Shown: positions 17,518 to 24,372, numbered from the stretch's first letter. The stretch: 64,000 nucleotides of DNA from Rhizobium sp. CIAT894 (GCF_000172795.2 NZ_CP020947.1:251001-315000); one strand, 5' to 3'. Numbers and translations are program-made. Notes: generated by a model from the letters alone, not told the origin.

Positions 17518-17862
17518 ATGCGGCTTCCGATGCGGTTTGTGATGATGTTTCCGATGCTGCTCGTTGCCCTGTCCGGGCTTGCTCCGTCGTCCGCCCTTGC
17601 CGTCGACTGGACGAAATCGATCGAAGCCGGCGTGCAACCCCTCTATCCCTACAAGGGTCTTCCCGGCGTCAAGGCGCAGCCGGACAAGAAAGAAGAAGAA
17701 TCCTATAATTGCCGCACCGAAACCGTTCAGATCCGCCGCCGTTACGACGAGATCTTCCGCTCCGGCGGCATGCCGACGCTGATGTATGTCTGCGAACGCG
17801 ACGGTTTCATCTCGATGGACGACAAGGTGCCGCTGCGCGGCCATTATCAGCCGGTGCGGTAG
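17518..17862 (+). CDS. Small exported hypothetical protein
   Basis: A 114-residue protein with a signal peptide (helix FVMMFPMLLVALSGL, cleavage after SALA). The mature part has two cysteines, in YNCRTE and MYVCER, which could form a disulfide in the periplasm. It lies 59 bp after the co-polymerase gene on the same strand and is probably cotranscribed, suggesting an accessory role in the polysaccharide system. I do not recognise a named domain. Confidence 0.8.
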   Translation: MRLPMRFVMMFPMLLVALSGLAPSSALAVDWTKSIEAGVQPLYPYKGLPGVKAQPDKKEEESYNCRTETVQIRRRYDEIFRSGGMPTLMYVCERDGFISMDDKVPLRGHYQPVR

Positions 17863-17875
17863 GCGCTTCAAGCGG

Positions 17876-18154
17876 TCAGAAAGCCTCTGGAGGCGACTGC
17901 CGGAAACGTTCGACCGGAAGCTCCATCCTCAGATAGTCGAAGCTGGCATTTGCTTCGGACGGGTCGACGATCGAATATTTGGCCATGCCCTCTTCTTCGG
18001 TGCGCCGCAGCGGCAGGCTTTCGAGCCATCGTCGCGCGGCCGAAGCTCGCGCGTTGTGAAGGCCATTTCGCGAACGTCTCTGCGGGTACTCAGGTGGATG
18101 GATCGAGACCTCCAGAAAGCGCCTCGACCGGTTGACGGCACGCTTCTTGCATTG
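17876..18154 (-). pseudogene. Possible gene remnant
   Basis: A 93-codon open frame on the minus strand with protein-like composition, for example RRFLEVSIHPPEYPQR and MAKYSIVDPSEANASF, ends in a TGA at 17876. It has no ATG, GTG or TTG near its upstream end; the only ATG is at 17986, giving 36 residues. It may be the tail of a decayed gene or simply open by chance. I do not recognise the family. Confidence 0.25.
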
Positions 18155-18188
18155 TTACTAATATTCTAATCTTTGGGGAGAAAGTGCC

Positions 18189-18485
18189 ATGCAATGGAAC
18201 ACATCGGCGGATTTTTCGCCTCTTGTTCTCTTTCTCGGTGGCCGGCAAAAGCGCAGGATCGTCAGGACGCTGCGCGACGCCGCCGAGGTGCTGATGGTGG
18301 ACTGGCCGTTTGAAGACGGAGAGGAATATGTCGTCGCCGTGAAGGCTTGCGCCGATGCCATCATCGGCCAGATCGGGATGGACGAACTCCGGGAAATGCT
18401 CATCAGCGCCGCCAGAGAAGCCGGTATGGGGGTTCTAACCGTTATTCCCGACAGCCGGAAGACGACGCCCCATATGGCCGCGTGA
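18189..18485 (+). CDS. DUF982 family protein
   Basis: A 98-residue protein of the DUF982 type, small proteins that are abundant in Rhizobiales and of unknown function. Family features visible are a Trp-Pro segment (VDWPFEDGEEY), the alanine-rich AVKACADAIIGQ region and the C-terminal AAREAGMGV. The ATG is preceded by GGGGAGAAAGTGCC, a good ribosome binding site. It is the last host gene before the integrated element. Confidence 0.85.
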   Translation: MQWNTSADFSPLVLFLGGRQKRRIVRTLRDAAEVLMVDWPFEDGEEYVVAVKACADAIIGQIGMDELREMLISAAREAGMGVLTVIPDSRKTTPHMAA

Positions 18486-18572
18486 GCAAACGTCGACCCA
18501 TCGGCCTTCGCTCAGGGCATTGATGCCAACAAAGTGTCTGGATGAATGGGACTCATTGAAATATCAGGCAAT

Positions 18573-18593
18573 AAAAAAACCCGGTAAACCGGG
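18573..18593 (-). terminator. Rho-independent terminator, leftward
   Basis: CCCGG-TTTA-CCGGG on the minus strand is followed by seven T residues. No minus-strand gene ends just to the right inside the host part. It is best explained as the original terminator of the tRNA-Leu gene, now separated from it by the inserted element. Confidence 0.7.
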
Positions 18594-18637
18594 CTTCTTT
18601 AGGGATGTTTCTGGACCGCTTTTGGCGGCCTGAAACA

Positions 18638-18659
18638 GGAATGGTGCCCAGAAGAGGAC
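18638..18659. repeat. Left attachment repeat (attL core)
   Basis: A 22-bp sequence identical to the 3' end of the tRNA-Leu gene at the other end of the element. Bases beyond it differ immediately, which places the crossover within this repeat. On the minus strand it is followed leftward by the host terminator at 18573-18593. Confidence 0.9.
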
Positions 18660-19028
18660 AGGGCTCCAAGCTTCTATCCGCGTTGAATTTGCTATGTTTT
18701 TTCGCTCGTGTATAGCGACGTGTGTAGCACTCATGTGGGCCCGTAGCAAGGACTTGTGTTGCAAACCCAACCGCCTGCCATCGGTTCGACATCAACCTAG
18801 CGAGTAGTATGCATGGAGGTGTTATTAACGAACTGATTTGAAGGATTCCCTACGAGCGGCGTTCGGTGCATCGTGGGGATAGCTCGAATTTTCGGGGCTA
18901 TACATACCAGTCCACAGGGTTCAGAGATTGACTCTTGGAAATTTTTTTGTTAGACGCCGCGACCTTTTTTAAGTGTATGAAACGAAATGCCTTTCAGGAA
19001 TCGAATTGAGTTTTTTGCCAATTCGCTT

Positions 19029-19043
19029 CGGACAATTTGTCCG
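19029..19043. promoter_or_regulatory. Perfect 15-bp palindrome, operator-like
   Basis: CGGACAA and TTGTCCG flank a single central T. Such a dyad with almost no loop suits a dimeric DNA-binding protein better than an RNA hairpin. It ends 8 bp upstream of a -35-like hexamer. Confidence 0.5.
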
Positions 19044-19051
19044 CAGACTCC

Positions 19052-19080
19052 TTGTCAACTCCATTTTTTGATCTTAAAAA
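19052..19080 (+). promoter_or_regulatory. Promoter-like sequence before the structured RNA
   Basis: TTGTCA at 19052-19057 and TAAAAA at 19075-19080 are 17 bp apart. The -35 match is good and the -10 match is weak (four of six). Transcription from here would begin a few bases before the first hairpin at 19087. Confidence 0.4.
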
Positions 19081-19086
19081 TCAACA

Positions 19087-19446
19087 ACCTGTTGAACGAC
19101 AGGTACCGGAAAGGCCCCCACCGCAGTGGGGACCCCTGGAAGGTTGATTGATCAGGGGATGTCTGGGATTACGCCGAGACCGCGGTGCAACGCGGCCAAC
19201 GGCGGCAGTGCGAACTAACGTGTTCCCACTGCCCCAGACGGAACCGCCAGTAGTCTACTACAGACACTGGACGGTAGATCGGGCATGCTATGCGCATCCC
19301 CTACCTCCTTTCCGTTACCGACAAGGAGGGCTTGCCGCCCCTTCGCGGGTTACCCGACGAAGTTACGAAACCTCCCAAGGCTTGCCTGGAACGTCGCGCA
19401 CTCGCCAAGTGGCAGCAACACAGACTCTAAATACTCGGATCAACCT
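19087..19446 (+). ncRNA. Candidate structured RNA with pseudoknot, class unknown
   Basis: No gene is evident here, but the sequence reads as a chain of strong stems: ACCTGT/ACAGGT (19087-19104); CCCCAC/GTGGGG with a CGCA loop (19116-19131); CCCCTG/CAGGGG (19133-19158); GTCTGG/CCAGAC (19161-19239) enclosing CCGCG/CGCGG (19180-19195) and GGCAGTG-c-GAAC/GTTC-c-CACTGCC (19204-19233); a 12-bp stem with two single-A bulges (19244-19274); GGG-ATGC/GCAT-CCC (19281-19300); CCTCCTT/AAGGAGG (19304-19329); and CTTCGCGGG/CCCG-a-CGAAG (19341-19362). The loop segment AGGTTGAT at 19141-19148 pairs perfectly with ATCAACCT at 19439-19446, extended by a G-U pair, which makes a pseudoknot. The G-U pair slightly favours the plus strand. 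It does not match tmRNA, RNase P or SRP RNA by eye. Confidence 0.6.
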
Positions 19447-19456
19447 CCCGTGACAA

Positions 19457-19861
19457 GCACCCGCCAATCCATTTTGGTGCATTATCCCGCTTTATTGCGC
19501 CGCTTACGCGCAAAGTGCTGCGGATGCATGTCCGCCTATGAAAATGCAGGAAAGCGCGTCAGCGAGCGAATTTCGCGGTTTAAGCAAGGGTTCTTAAATT
19601 GTTCTAACGGACGGGCGTGGCCGATACGAACCCCTTCTAGCAAGCGCAAGCTGAAGTTCACTACAGCCACCACTGAGCGCACGAAACCGAACAGGTTTAA
19701 CATATCGCCTGGAGGCGTCCTTGAGCCGCAGGTTCGGCGATCCGCCCTACTGCTGGCGTCCTGGTCTTAGCGTTTGGCAACGTTGGTCTCGTGGGGTTAA
19801 GCGAGAGGATTCGCGGTTACGCAAAGCACACTGCGATCGCGTCCGGAGTTGCTGGGCAGTG
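19457..19861 (+). other. Hairpin-rich gene-free stretch after the RNA candidate
   Basis: No coding sequence with a ribosome binding site is seen. Further perfect stems occur: GCACC/GGTGC (19457-19480), TTGCGC/GCGCAA (19495-19513), GCGGA/TCCGC (19520-19535), CCGAAC/GTTCGG enclosing CGCC/GGCG (19687-19737), and CACTGC/GCAGTG (19829-19861). Stems are less dense than upstream, so this may be a 3' extension of the same RNA, up to about 775 nt, or separate elements. Confidence 0.35.
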
Positions 19862-19867
19862 ATCTGG

Positions 19868-20152
19868 TCAATCACAACCTTGTCGCACAGCCGTGCCTTC
19901 CTGACGCCGCCTCTCCGCAAGCTTTTCGTTGTAGCCCGGAGGTGTCAGCCGCTCGATCTGGAGCCCCGTCTTACGCTGCCACGCTTTCCGTAGCGCCCAT
20001 GTGTAACGCGACTTCTCCTTAAAGCTCGCGTGTGCCGATGGGGCCACCGGGAGTTGGCTAAACGGGATACCGGCCTTGATGCATTCGACAAGCCAATTGG
20101 GTTGTGTCCTGCGGGTAGTTGCATCCTTGCCGCTCCGAATGTCTGCTCTCAT
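19868..20152 (-). CDS. Hypothetical protein, 94 residues
   Basis: A small basic protein from the ATG at 20152 (MRADIRSGKDATTRRTQPNW), with GGAAC 9 bp upstream. A longer open frame reaches 20272 but lacks a ribosome binding site. The protein is rich in Lys and Arg in its second half (KSRYTWALRKAWQRKTGL), which suits nucleic acid binding. It follows the ParB-like gene on the same strand by 200 bp and may be the last gene of that operon. I do not recognise a family. Confidence 0.5.
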   Translation of the reverse strand: MRADIRSGKDATTRRTQPNWLVECIKAGIPFSQLPVAPSAHASFKEKSRYTWALRKAWQRKTGLQIERLTPPGYNEKLAERRRQEGTAVRQGCD

Positions 20153-20352
20153 TTCGTGAATGTTCCTTTCGTGGAAATAGAAGAAGGCTCGGATCGCACC
20201 GAGTCCTTGTTGAGGTCGTTCGTCCATGTGTGGATATTTTGAAGCGAAACCGCTACAGCCGCTGCGGAACAACGCTTTCCGGAGTTTCGTGTCGCCCTAC
20301 GGCGGCTAAGTAGCCACTTTCGTCTTAAGTCATTGAAATCTAAGGACTGGCC

Positions 20353-21114
20353 TTAGAAATCAGGAAGCTCAGCCGCCTTTGGCCACTCCCGCCTTCCAGT
20401 AACAGCCTCGGCCACCTCGGTCACCAATGCCGCAGCATCGGTCAGGACCTTACGAGCCTTCCGGTTGTCCTTCATGGCTCGCATGCAGGCCATGTATTCA
20501 TCCAACGCAGCACGAGCGGCCTTGGCATACTCTTCGTCCATGTCAGGCGACATCAGCCCTCCAGCTTCATCGTTGCCTTGTTCGAAGCCGTTGCCTTTCA
20601 TTGCGGCATAGATCGCGGGGAAATCGGACTGCATCCATTTCGGCAACTGGTGCCGCGATACGATGCCGTTGAGGTCCTTCTCCATCTCTCGGGCTGACTT
20701 CACAGCGGTGCCCCGGCCTTTGCGGTGCTTGCCTGCCCTAACGTAGGCCTGAAAGACATTGCGCTTGTCCGCACGGGACAACGGCAACCCGTGCCGCCTG
20801 TTCGCTTCCGCGGCCAACCATGGAATCTCGTAAGGTCCCTTTGGTGTAACCAGAACGGCTTCGATCTGACGAAGGCCGATGCGCTGAGCGGCGCTGACGC
20901 GATGCCACCCATCCACCAGGGCAAACCCTCGGTCTTCATTGGCGGCATCAATCCGAGCGACTTTCACAGGGCTGAATCTCTCACCGCCGCGCATCAGCTC
21001 CGCGTATTCACGGACGGTGCGCCACGACATCTGCTGACGGATCTGATTGTCAGGGAGCAGAACCAGAGCATCCAAGGAAACGGTAATTACTTCCTGGGTC
21101 GCGTCCATGATCAC
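20353..21114 (-). CDS. ParB/Srx-fold N-terminal domain protein
   Basis: A 251-253 residue protein whose first 90 residues have the ParB nuclease-like fold signature: a start like ITVSLDALVLLPDNQIR and the motif VDGWHRVSAAQRIG, equivalent to the DGHRR box of ParB where CTP-dependent or nuclease activity resides. The rest is helical and charged, without a clear HTH motif by eye. Either a GTG at 21114, which overlaps the stop of the upstream small gene as GTGA, or an ATG at 21108 is the start; both imply translational coupling. Next to it lies a phased repeat array, so a segregation, copy-control or regulatory role at that site is plausible. No ParA ATPase is present. Confidence 0.8.
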   Translation of the reverse strand: MIMDATQEVITVSLDALVLLPDNQIRQQMSWRTVREYAELMRGGERFSPVKVARIDAANEDRGFALVDGWHRVSAAQRIGLRQIEAVLVTPKGPYEIPWLAAEANRRHGLPLSRADKRNVFQAYVRAGKHRKGRGTAVKSAREMEKDLNGIVSRHQLPKWMQSDFPAIYAAMKGNGFEQGNDEAGGLMSPDMDEEYAKAARAALDEYMACMRAMKDNRKARKVLTDAAALVTEVAEAVTGRREWPKAAELPDF

Positions 21115-21260
21115 TTGCCGTTCCAATCGGCCTGGGTCGGCGTCCGAGCCTTCCGGTCTTCCTTATCGGCTGCATCCATCGCCGCTGCTATGATGCTGCG
21201 CTGGAGCCGTTGCCTTGCCGCTGCGGCCTTGGCGGATCTCTTTCGTGATTTGTAATTCAT
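21111..21260 (-). CDS. Small basic protein coupled to ParB-like gene, 49 residues
   Basis: An ATG at 21260 with GAGGA 7 bp upstream opens a 49-codon frame beginning MNYKSRKRSAKAAAARQRLQ and ending QADWNGK. Its stop overlaps the possible GTG start of the ParB-like gene, and its ATG overlaps the stop of an upstream open frame (ATGA). The first half is strongly basic and alanine-rich, as in small DNA-binding or helical adaptor proteins. The tight packing and excellent ribosome binding site make this a real gene candidate despite its size. No family recognised. Confidence 0.6.
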   Translation of the reverse strand: MNYKSRKRSAKAAAARQRLQRSIIAAAMDAADKEDRKARTPTQADWNGK

Positions 21261-21517
21261 TCAATTGTCCTCATTGGGGTTTCATTGGTTGGCTGTGGTC
21301 TCGCGGGTTGCTTTGGCATCTGCTCATGTCCCGCTGGCACCGATCCCGAGACACGCGGTCTCAAAGATTCGGCCAGTTCTGTGCATGGAATTGCACACGA
21401 CAGCGCTCCAGCCCGTCTCGCCCAATGAGGAGGCAGGTCTGACAAGCGAGCGCTCGCGTGTGAAATTCGGCTTGGTGCTATGGAAGGCTGTGTTTGGCGG
21501 AGTACCGCGATGGTCAC
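21257..21517 (-). CDS. Possible 86-residue protein upstream of coupled operon
   Basis: A frame from a GTG at 21517 ends in TGA at 21257, overlapping the ATG of the 49-residue gene. The overlap supports translation in this frame, and ATGAGGACAATTGA near its end also supplies the next gene's ribosome binding site. The start is weak and the composition (many Pro, Ser, Arg) is not convincing for a folded protein. Listed as a low-confidence leader of the ParB operon. Confidence 0.3.
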   Translation of the reverse strand: MTIAVLRQTQPSIAPSRISHASARLSDLPPHWARRAGALSCAIPCTELAESLRPRVSGSVPAGHEQMPKQPARPQPTNETPMRTIE

Positions 21518-21534
21518 CGTCGGTCACCTTGGTC

Positions 21535-21825
21535 GTGCCAGTGGTCACCGTATTTCAAAGGTGGTTCGTTCTGCTTTGGACACGAGGGTCGTGCTAGGCG
21601 GTGGGTTATTGCGCTCAGCCGACTTGGTCGTGCTAGTGAGGTACCTGTTGTGCTAGGGGGGGACCTATTCCGCTAGTGGCAACCTATCGAGCTAGGGGAC
21701 AACCTGTCGTGTTGGAGTGGTGGAAATCCCCTTGAGGCGCTTTGATCGTGCTACTGGTGGCCCTATCAACGAGAGCCCCACGATTGCTGTCAGTCACCGT
21801 CTTCTTTGCTAGGGGTATACCTATT
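21535..21825. repeat. Phased 20-bp repeat array (iteron/centromere-like)
   Basis: Degenerate direct repeats with consensus GTGCTAGKGGNNNACCTATY begin at 21591, 21611, 21630, 21650, 21670, 21689, 21709, 21748 and 21806, with weaker units at 21535 and 21571. Most intervals are 19-20 bp or near-multiples of that (39, 39, 58), so the motif recurs on the same face of the helix every two turns. The array fills the gap between the serine recombinase stop and the start of the ParB-like operon. There are no spacers, so it is not CRISPR. The form matches iterons of plasmid origins, plasmid centromeres or a cooperative operator. Confidence 0.75.
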
Positions 21826-22390
21826 CCACGCTGGCCGCGCCTGAGAGGTCGAGCGCCCGATAGACAGACGCCTTCGACATGCCGGTCTTCGCCATAATAT
21901 CCTTCACGGCCATACCGGCGGCTTTCAGTTTCCTCATGGTCGCTATGGTCTCTTCGGTCATTTTCGGATGCCGTCCGAACTGCTTGCCGTCCGCCTGTGC
22001 TTTCTTGATCCCATCGGCCTGACGCTCCCTCCTGATGCTGTTCTCGAACTCGGCTACGCTCGCCAAGATTTGAAGGGTTAGCTTCCCGGTGGAAGAGGTC
22101 GTGTCCACGCTTTGGTCCATGACCTTGAACTCGACGCCCTTGGCCGTAAGCTCCTCAATGATGTTCAGGAGGTCCCGCGTCGATCTGGCAAGACGGTCGA
22201 TCTTGGTCACCACGAACACGTCTCCCTCACGGGAATAGTCGATTGCCTTCTTCAATTCCTCACGATGCCGGTCAACCCCCGACCTCTTCTCCTGAAAGAC
22301 CTTGGCAGGCTTCAAAGCCGCCAGCTTCTCAAGCTGTACGTCGAGGGACTGTCCGGTAGAGGAAACGCGAGCGTAGGCTACGATGGCCAT
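21821..22390 (-). CDS. Serine recombinase (resolvase/invertase family)
   Basis: A 189-residue small serine recombinase. The catalytic serine is Ser10 in AYARVSSTGQS, KIDRLARSTRDLLNIIEEL is the DR-LaRs block, and FENSIRRERQADGIKKAQADG is the E-helix leading to a C-terminal helix-turn-helix (AVKDIMAKTGMSKASVYRAL). It cuts and rejoins DNA at a res-type or inversion site. The region between this gene and mrr carries repeated GTCTCTCA/TGAGAC motifs that may be its binding sites. In small plasmids and elements such enzymes resolve multimers. A longer ATG start at 22405 is possible. Confidence 0.92.
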   Translation of the reverse strand: MAIVAYARVSSTGQSLDVQLEKLAALKPAKVFQEKRSGVDRHREELKKAIDYSREGDVFVVTKIDRLARSTRDLLNIIEELTAKGVEFKVMDQSVDTTSSTGKLTLQILASVAEFENSIRRERQADGIKKAQADGKQFGRHPKMTEETIATMRKLKAAGMAVKDIMAKTGMSKASVYRALDLSGAASVE

Positions 22391-22396
22391 GATAGT

Positions 22397-22501
22397 GTCT
22401 CTCATGTCTAAGAGTTTAAGAGAGCGTGCTTGTGAGACACGTGAGAGACGCTGTCAACCCATGCTGTTCGTAATTCGTCTCTCAGGTATACATTTTGAGA
22501 C
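22397..22501. repeat. Direct and inverted GTCTC motifs, possible res site
   Basis: GTCTCTCA occurs at 22397-22404 and 22477-22484, and its complement as TGAGAC or TGAGAGAC at 22433-22438, 22442-22449 and 22496-22501. The last pair flanks GGTATACATT, a 25-bp dyad of the size of a resolvase subsite. Position directly upstream of the serine recombinase gene supports a res or operator role. Confidence 0.5.
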
Positions 22502-22606
22502 AGCCTCAAGATACCTTCCCCGCTAGACGCCCCGGATCTGACACAATAGGTTGAGCCAACACCCTTCTGCACTCATCAAAAGGGTTCGAACAGAGAAGAA
22601 ATTGCG

Positions 22607-23572
22607 ATGGCTATTCCTGACTACGAAACCTTGATGCTCCCGGTCCTTCGCTTGTTTGCTGAAGGAAAGCCTAATGTTGCCGCATGTGTCCCCGTCCTCC
22701 AAAGACAATTCGGCATCTCCGATGAAGAAGCCGCACAACTCATACCCAGTGGCCGCGTAACAATTCTGCAAAGCCGCGCACACTGGGCTCGCACCTATCT
22801 TTCCAAAGCCGGCCTTCTAATGTCGCCAAAGCGAAATCAGCATGTCATCACCGAAGGCGGGCGTATGGTGCTGGCGACCAATCCCGAGAAAATAGACAAC
22901 GAAACGCTTTCCCAGTTTCCTGGCTTCACTGCGTGGATCGAACAGTCTCGCCAAACTGACAGTAGTGAGTTGCACGGCGATAATAGCGTCGTACCGGCCC
23001 TGAGCCAAACACCAATCGACGTAGCACCAATAGACGAACGGCAGACACCCGAGGACGCGATGGAAGCCGCTTCGGGTTTGCTTGACGCTGCGTTGCGAGA
23101 TGATCTTCTGTCGTTGCTTTACCAGCTCCCTCCACGGCGCTTCGAACGGGTAATACTCGATTTATTGGTTGCAATGGGCTACGGAGGTGGCGACGACGCA
23201 AACAGCCTCATGACTAAGGTGACCGGAGACGGAGGAATTGACGGCATCATCCATGAGGACGCGCTTGGGTTGGATGCTGTCTATGTTCAGGCGAAGCGAT
23301 ACGCACCCGACAACAGAATTGGTCGCCCCGATCTCCAGCGCTTCATCGGATCATTGAATGGGGAAAGCGCATCCAAAGGCGTTTTTGTCACGACTTCCGA
23401 CTTCTCAAGGGACGCACACGAATACCTTCAGAAGGTCCAACAACGCGTAGTGTTGATCAATGGGCAACGTTTGGCTCGCCTCATGATCCAGCATGGCGTG
23501 GGGGTACGCATTCGGCAGACATACAAAGTGCAAGGTGTCGACGAGGACTACTTTGGGGACGCCAGCAATTAG
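22607..23572 (+). CDS. mrr: Mrr-type restriction endonuclease
   Basis: A 321-residue Mrr-family type IV restriction enzyme, which cleaves modified foreign DNA. An N-terminal winged-helix domain (about residues 1-95, containing PVLRLFAEG and YLSKAGLL) precedes the PD-(D/E)xK catalytic domain from about residue 165. Catalytic residues are visible: Glu180 in RRFE, Asp212 in GDGGIDGII, and Gln228/Lys230 in VYVQAKRY. Length is normal. It is transcribed away from the resolvase and has no partner methylase, as expected for type IV. As cargo it may protect the element's host against phages with modified DNA. Confidence 0.93.
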   Translation: MAIPDYETLMLPVLRLFAEGKPNVAACVPVLQRQFGISDEEAAQLIPSGRVTILQSRAHWARTYLSKAGLLMSPKRNQHVITEGGRMVLATNPEKIDNETLSQFPGFTAWIEQSRQTDSSELHGDNSVVPALSQTPIDVAPIDERQTPEDAMEAASGLLDAALRDDLLSLLYQLPPRRFERVILDLLVAMGYGGGDDANSLMTKVTGDGGIDGIIHEDALGLDAVYVQAKRYAPDNRIGRPDLQRFIGSLNGESASKGVFVTTSDFSRDAHEYLQKVQQRVVLINGQRLARLMIQHGVGVRIRQTYKVQGVDEDYFGDASN

Positions 23573-24033
23573 CAAAGGCGACAAAAGCCCGCCGCCAAAT
23601 TCCTCGAATATCCATCGGTGGTCGAATACGGCGACAGTAGGCTACATCAGTTGCCTAGAACGGCCTCGTACAGCACCATTGAGCAACAGCGGGGGTACGG
23701 GGGGAAACGCGGCATCGCTTTGCCCAATGATGGCATCTGAAGTTTTTGCGTCGTTTTTTTGGGGAACGTGAACAGGCGCCTGCGATCAATTTCTTCGCGA
23801 CCAAATTGTCTTCACCGATGCAACGATCTTACTGGCTTTTCAGAAGAAGGCGGCGGGTCCTGTCTTGTTTCAGGGGCATGTAGCCGCAGCTTCGTTGCCT
23901 AAAACGCCACCACTATCGCAACTATTGTCATGATGCATCTATCATCTTGATATTGCAGCATTATTTCTGTTGACTCGATCGCCGTTGGATCACTACGTTG
24001 TTCGAGAAATGTTCGGTGCATAGGAGCGCGAAA
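23573..24033. other. Gene-free stretch inside the element
   Basis: About 460 bp between mrr and the next gene. It is relatively AT-rich with runs such as GTTTTTTTGGGG, but no gene, clear terminator or repeat array stands out. A TTGACT at 23972-23977 could be a -35 box for the downstream gene, without a convincing -10. Confidence 0.35.
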
Positions 24034-24372
24034 ATGACAGATCCACTTTCCCTAGAAGACTGCTCGGAGAACTCAATGCCATCTGCCCCTTCAGACGGAG
24101 AAAGCAATGAGTTTCTGGCATTTCAGGGTGCCACCGGGGTCCGCGGATATGGAACCGCGCATGCGTATTTTTCCCGACACCTTCCAGATGCTTTTCGACT
24201 GATGCCCGACCCAGTGCTTGATACTGAGGCTGATTTCGGAGCGCTGACTATTAGGACCTTAGAGCAAGGAAAGCAGGTCGTGGTCGTTGAGGCATCAGCG
24301 GCACTGAAAGAAAGAGGTATTCACAGGACACTCGCATTCCCGCTCGGTGTACTAAATCGATTTTACCGATAG
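24034..24372 (+). CDS. Hypothetical protein of the element, 112 residues
   Basis: The ATG at 24034 has AGGAG 7 bp upstream and opens a 112-residue frame beginning MTDPLSLEDCSENSMPS. The protein is acidic at its N-terminus, has no membrane helix, and contains a hydrophobic strand-rich centre (GKQVVVVEASAAL). It sits alone between mrr and the integrase, which is convergent. I recognise no family. Given its place, it could be an accessory gene of the element. Confidence 0.55.
   Translation: MTDPLSLEDCSENSMPSAPSDGESNEFLAFQGATGVRGYGTAHAYFSRHLPDAFRLMPDPVLDTEADFGALTIRTLEQGKQVVVVEASAALKERGIHRTLAFPLGVLNRFYR

Noticed and set aside
19421..19446. Similarity to a group I intron R/P7 element (ACAGACTCTAAAT)
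   Set aside because: A matching P7 3' strand (AGTC-type S element) and P3/P8 are not found downstream, and no interrupted exon is visible. Treated as coincidence.
19148..19453. A 101-codon plus-strand frame from a TTG
   Set aside because: It has no good ribosome binding site, its protein is rich in Arg, Pro and Thr with no domain, and the same bases are better explained by paired stems.
21535..21825. CRISPR array
   Set aside because: Repeats are contiguous, degenerate and only about 20 bp, with no unique spacers and no cas genes.
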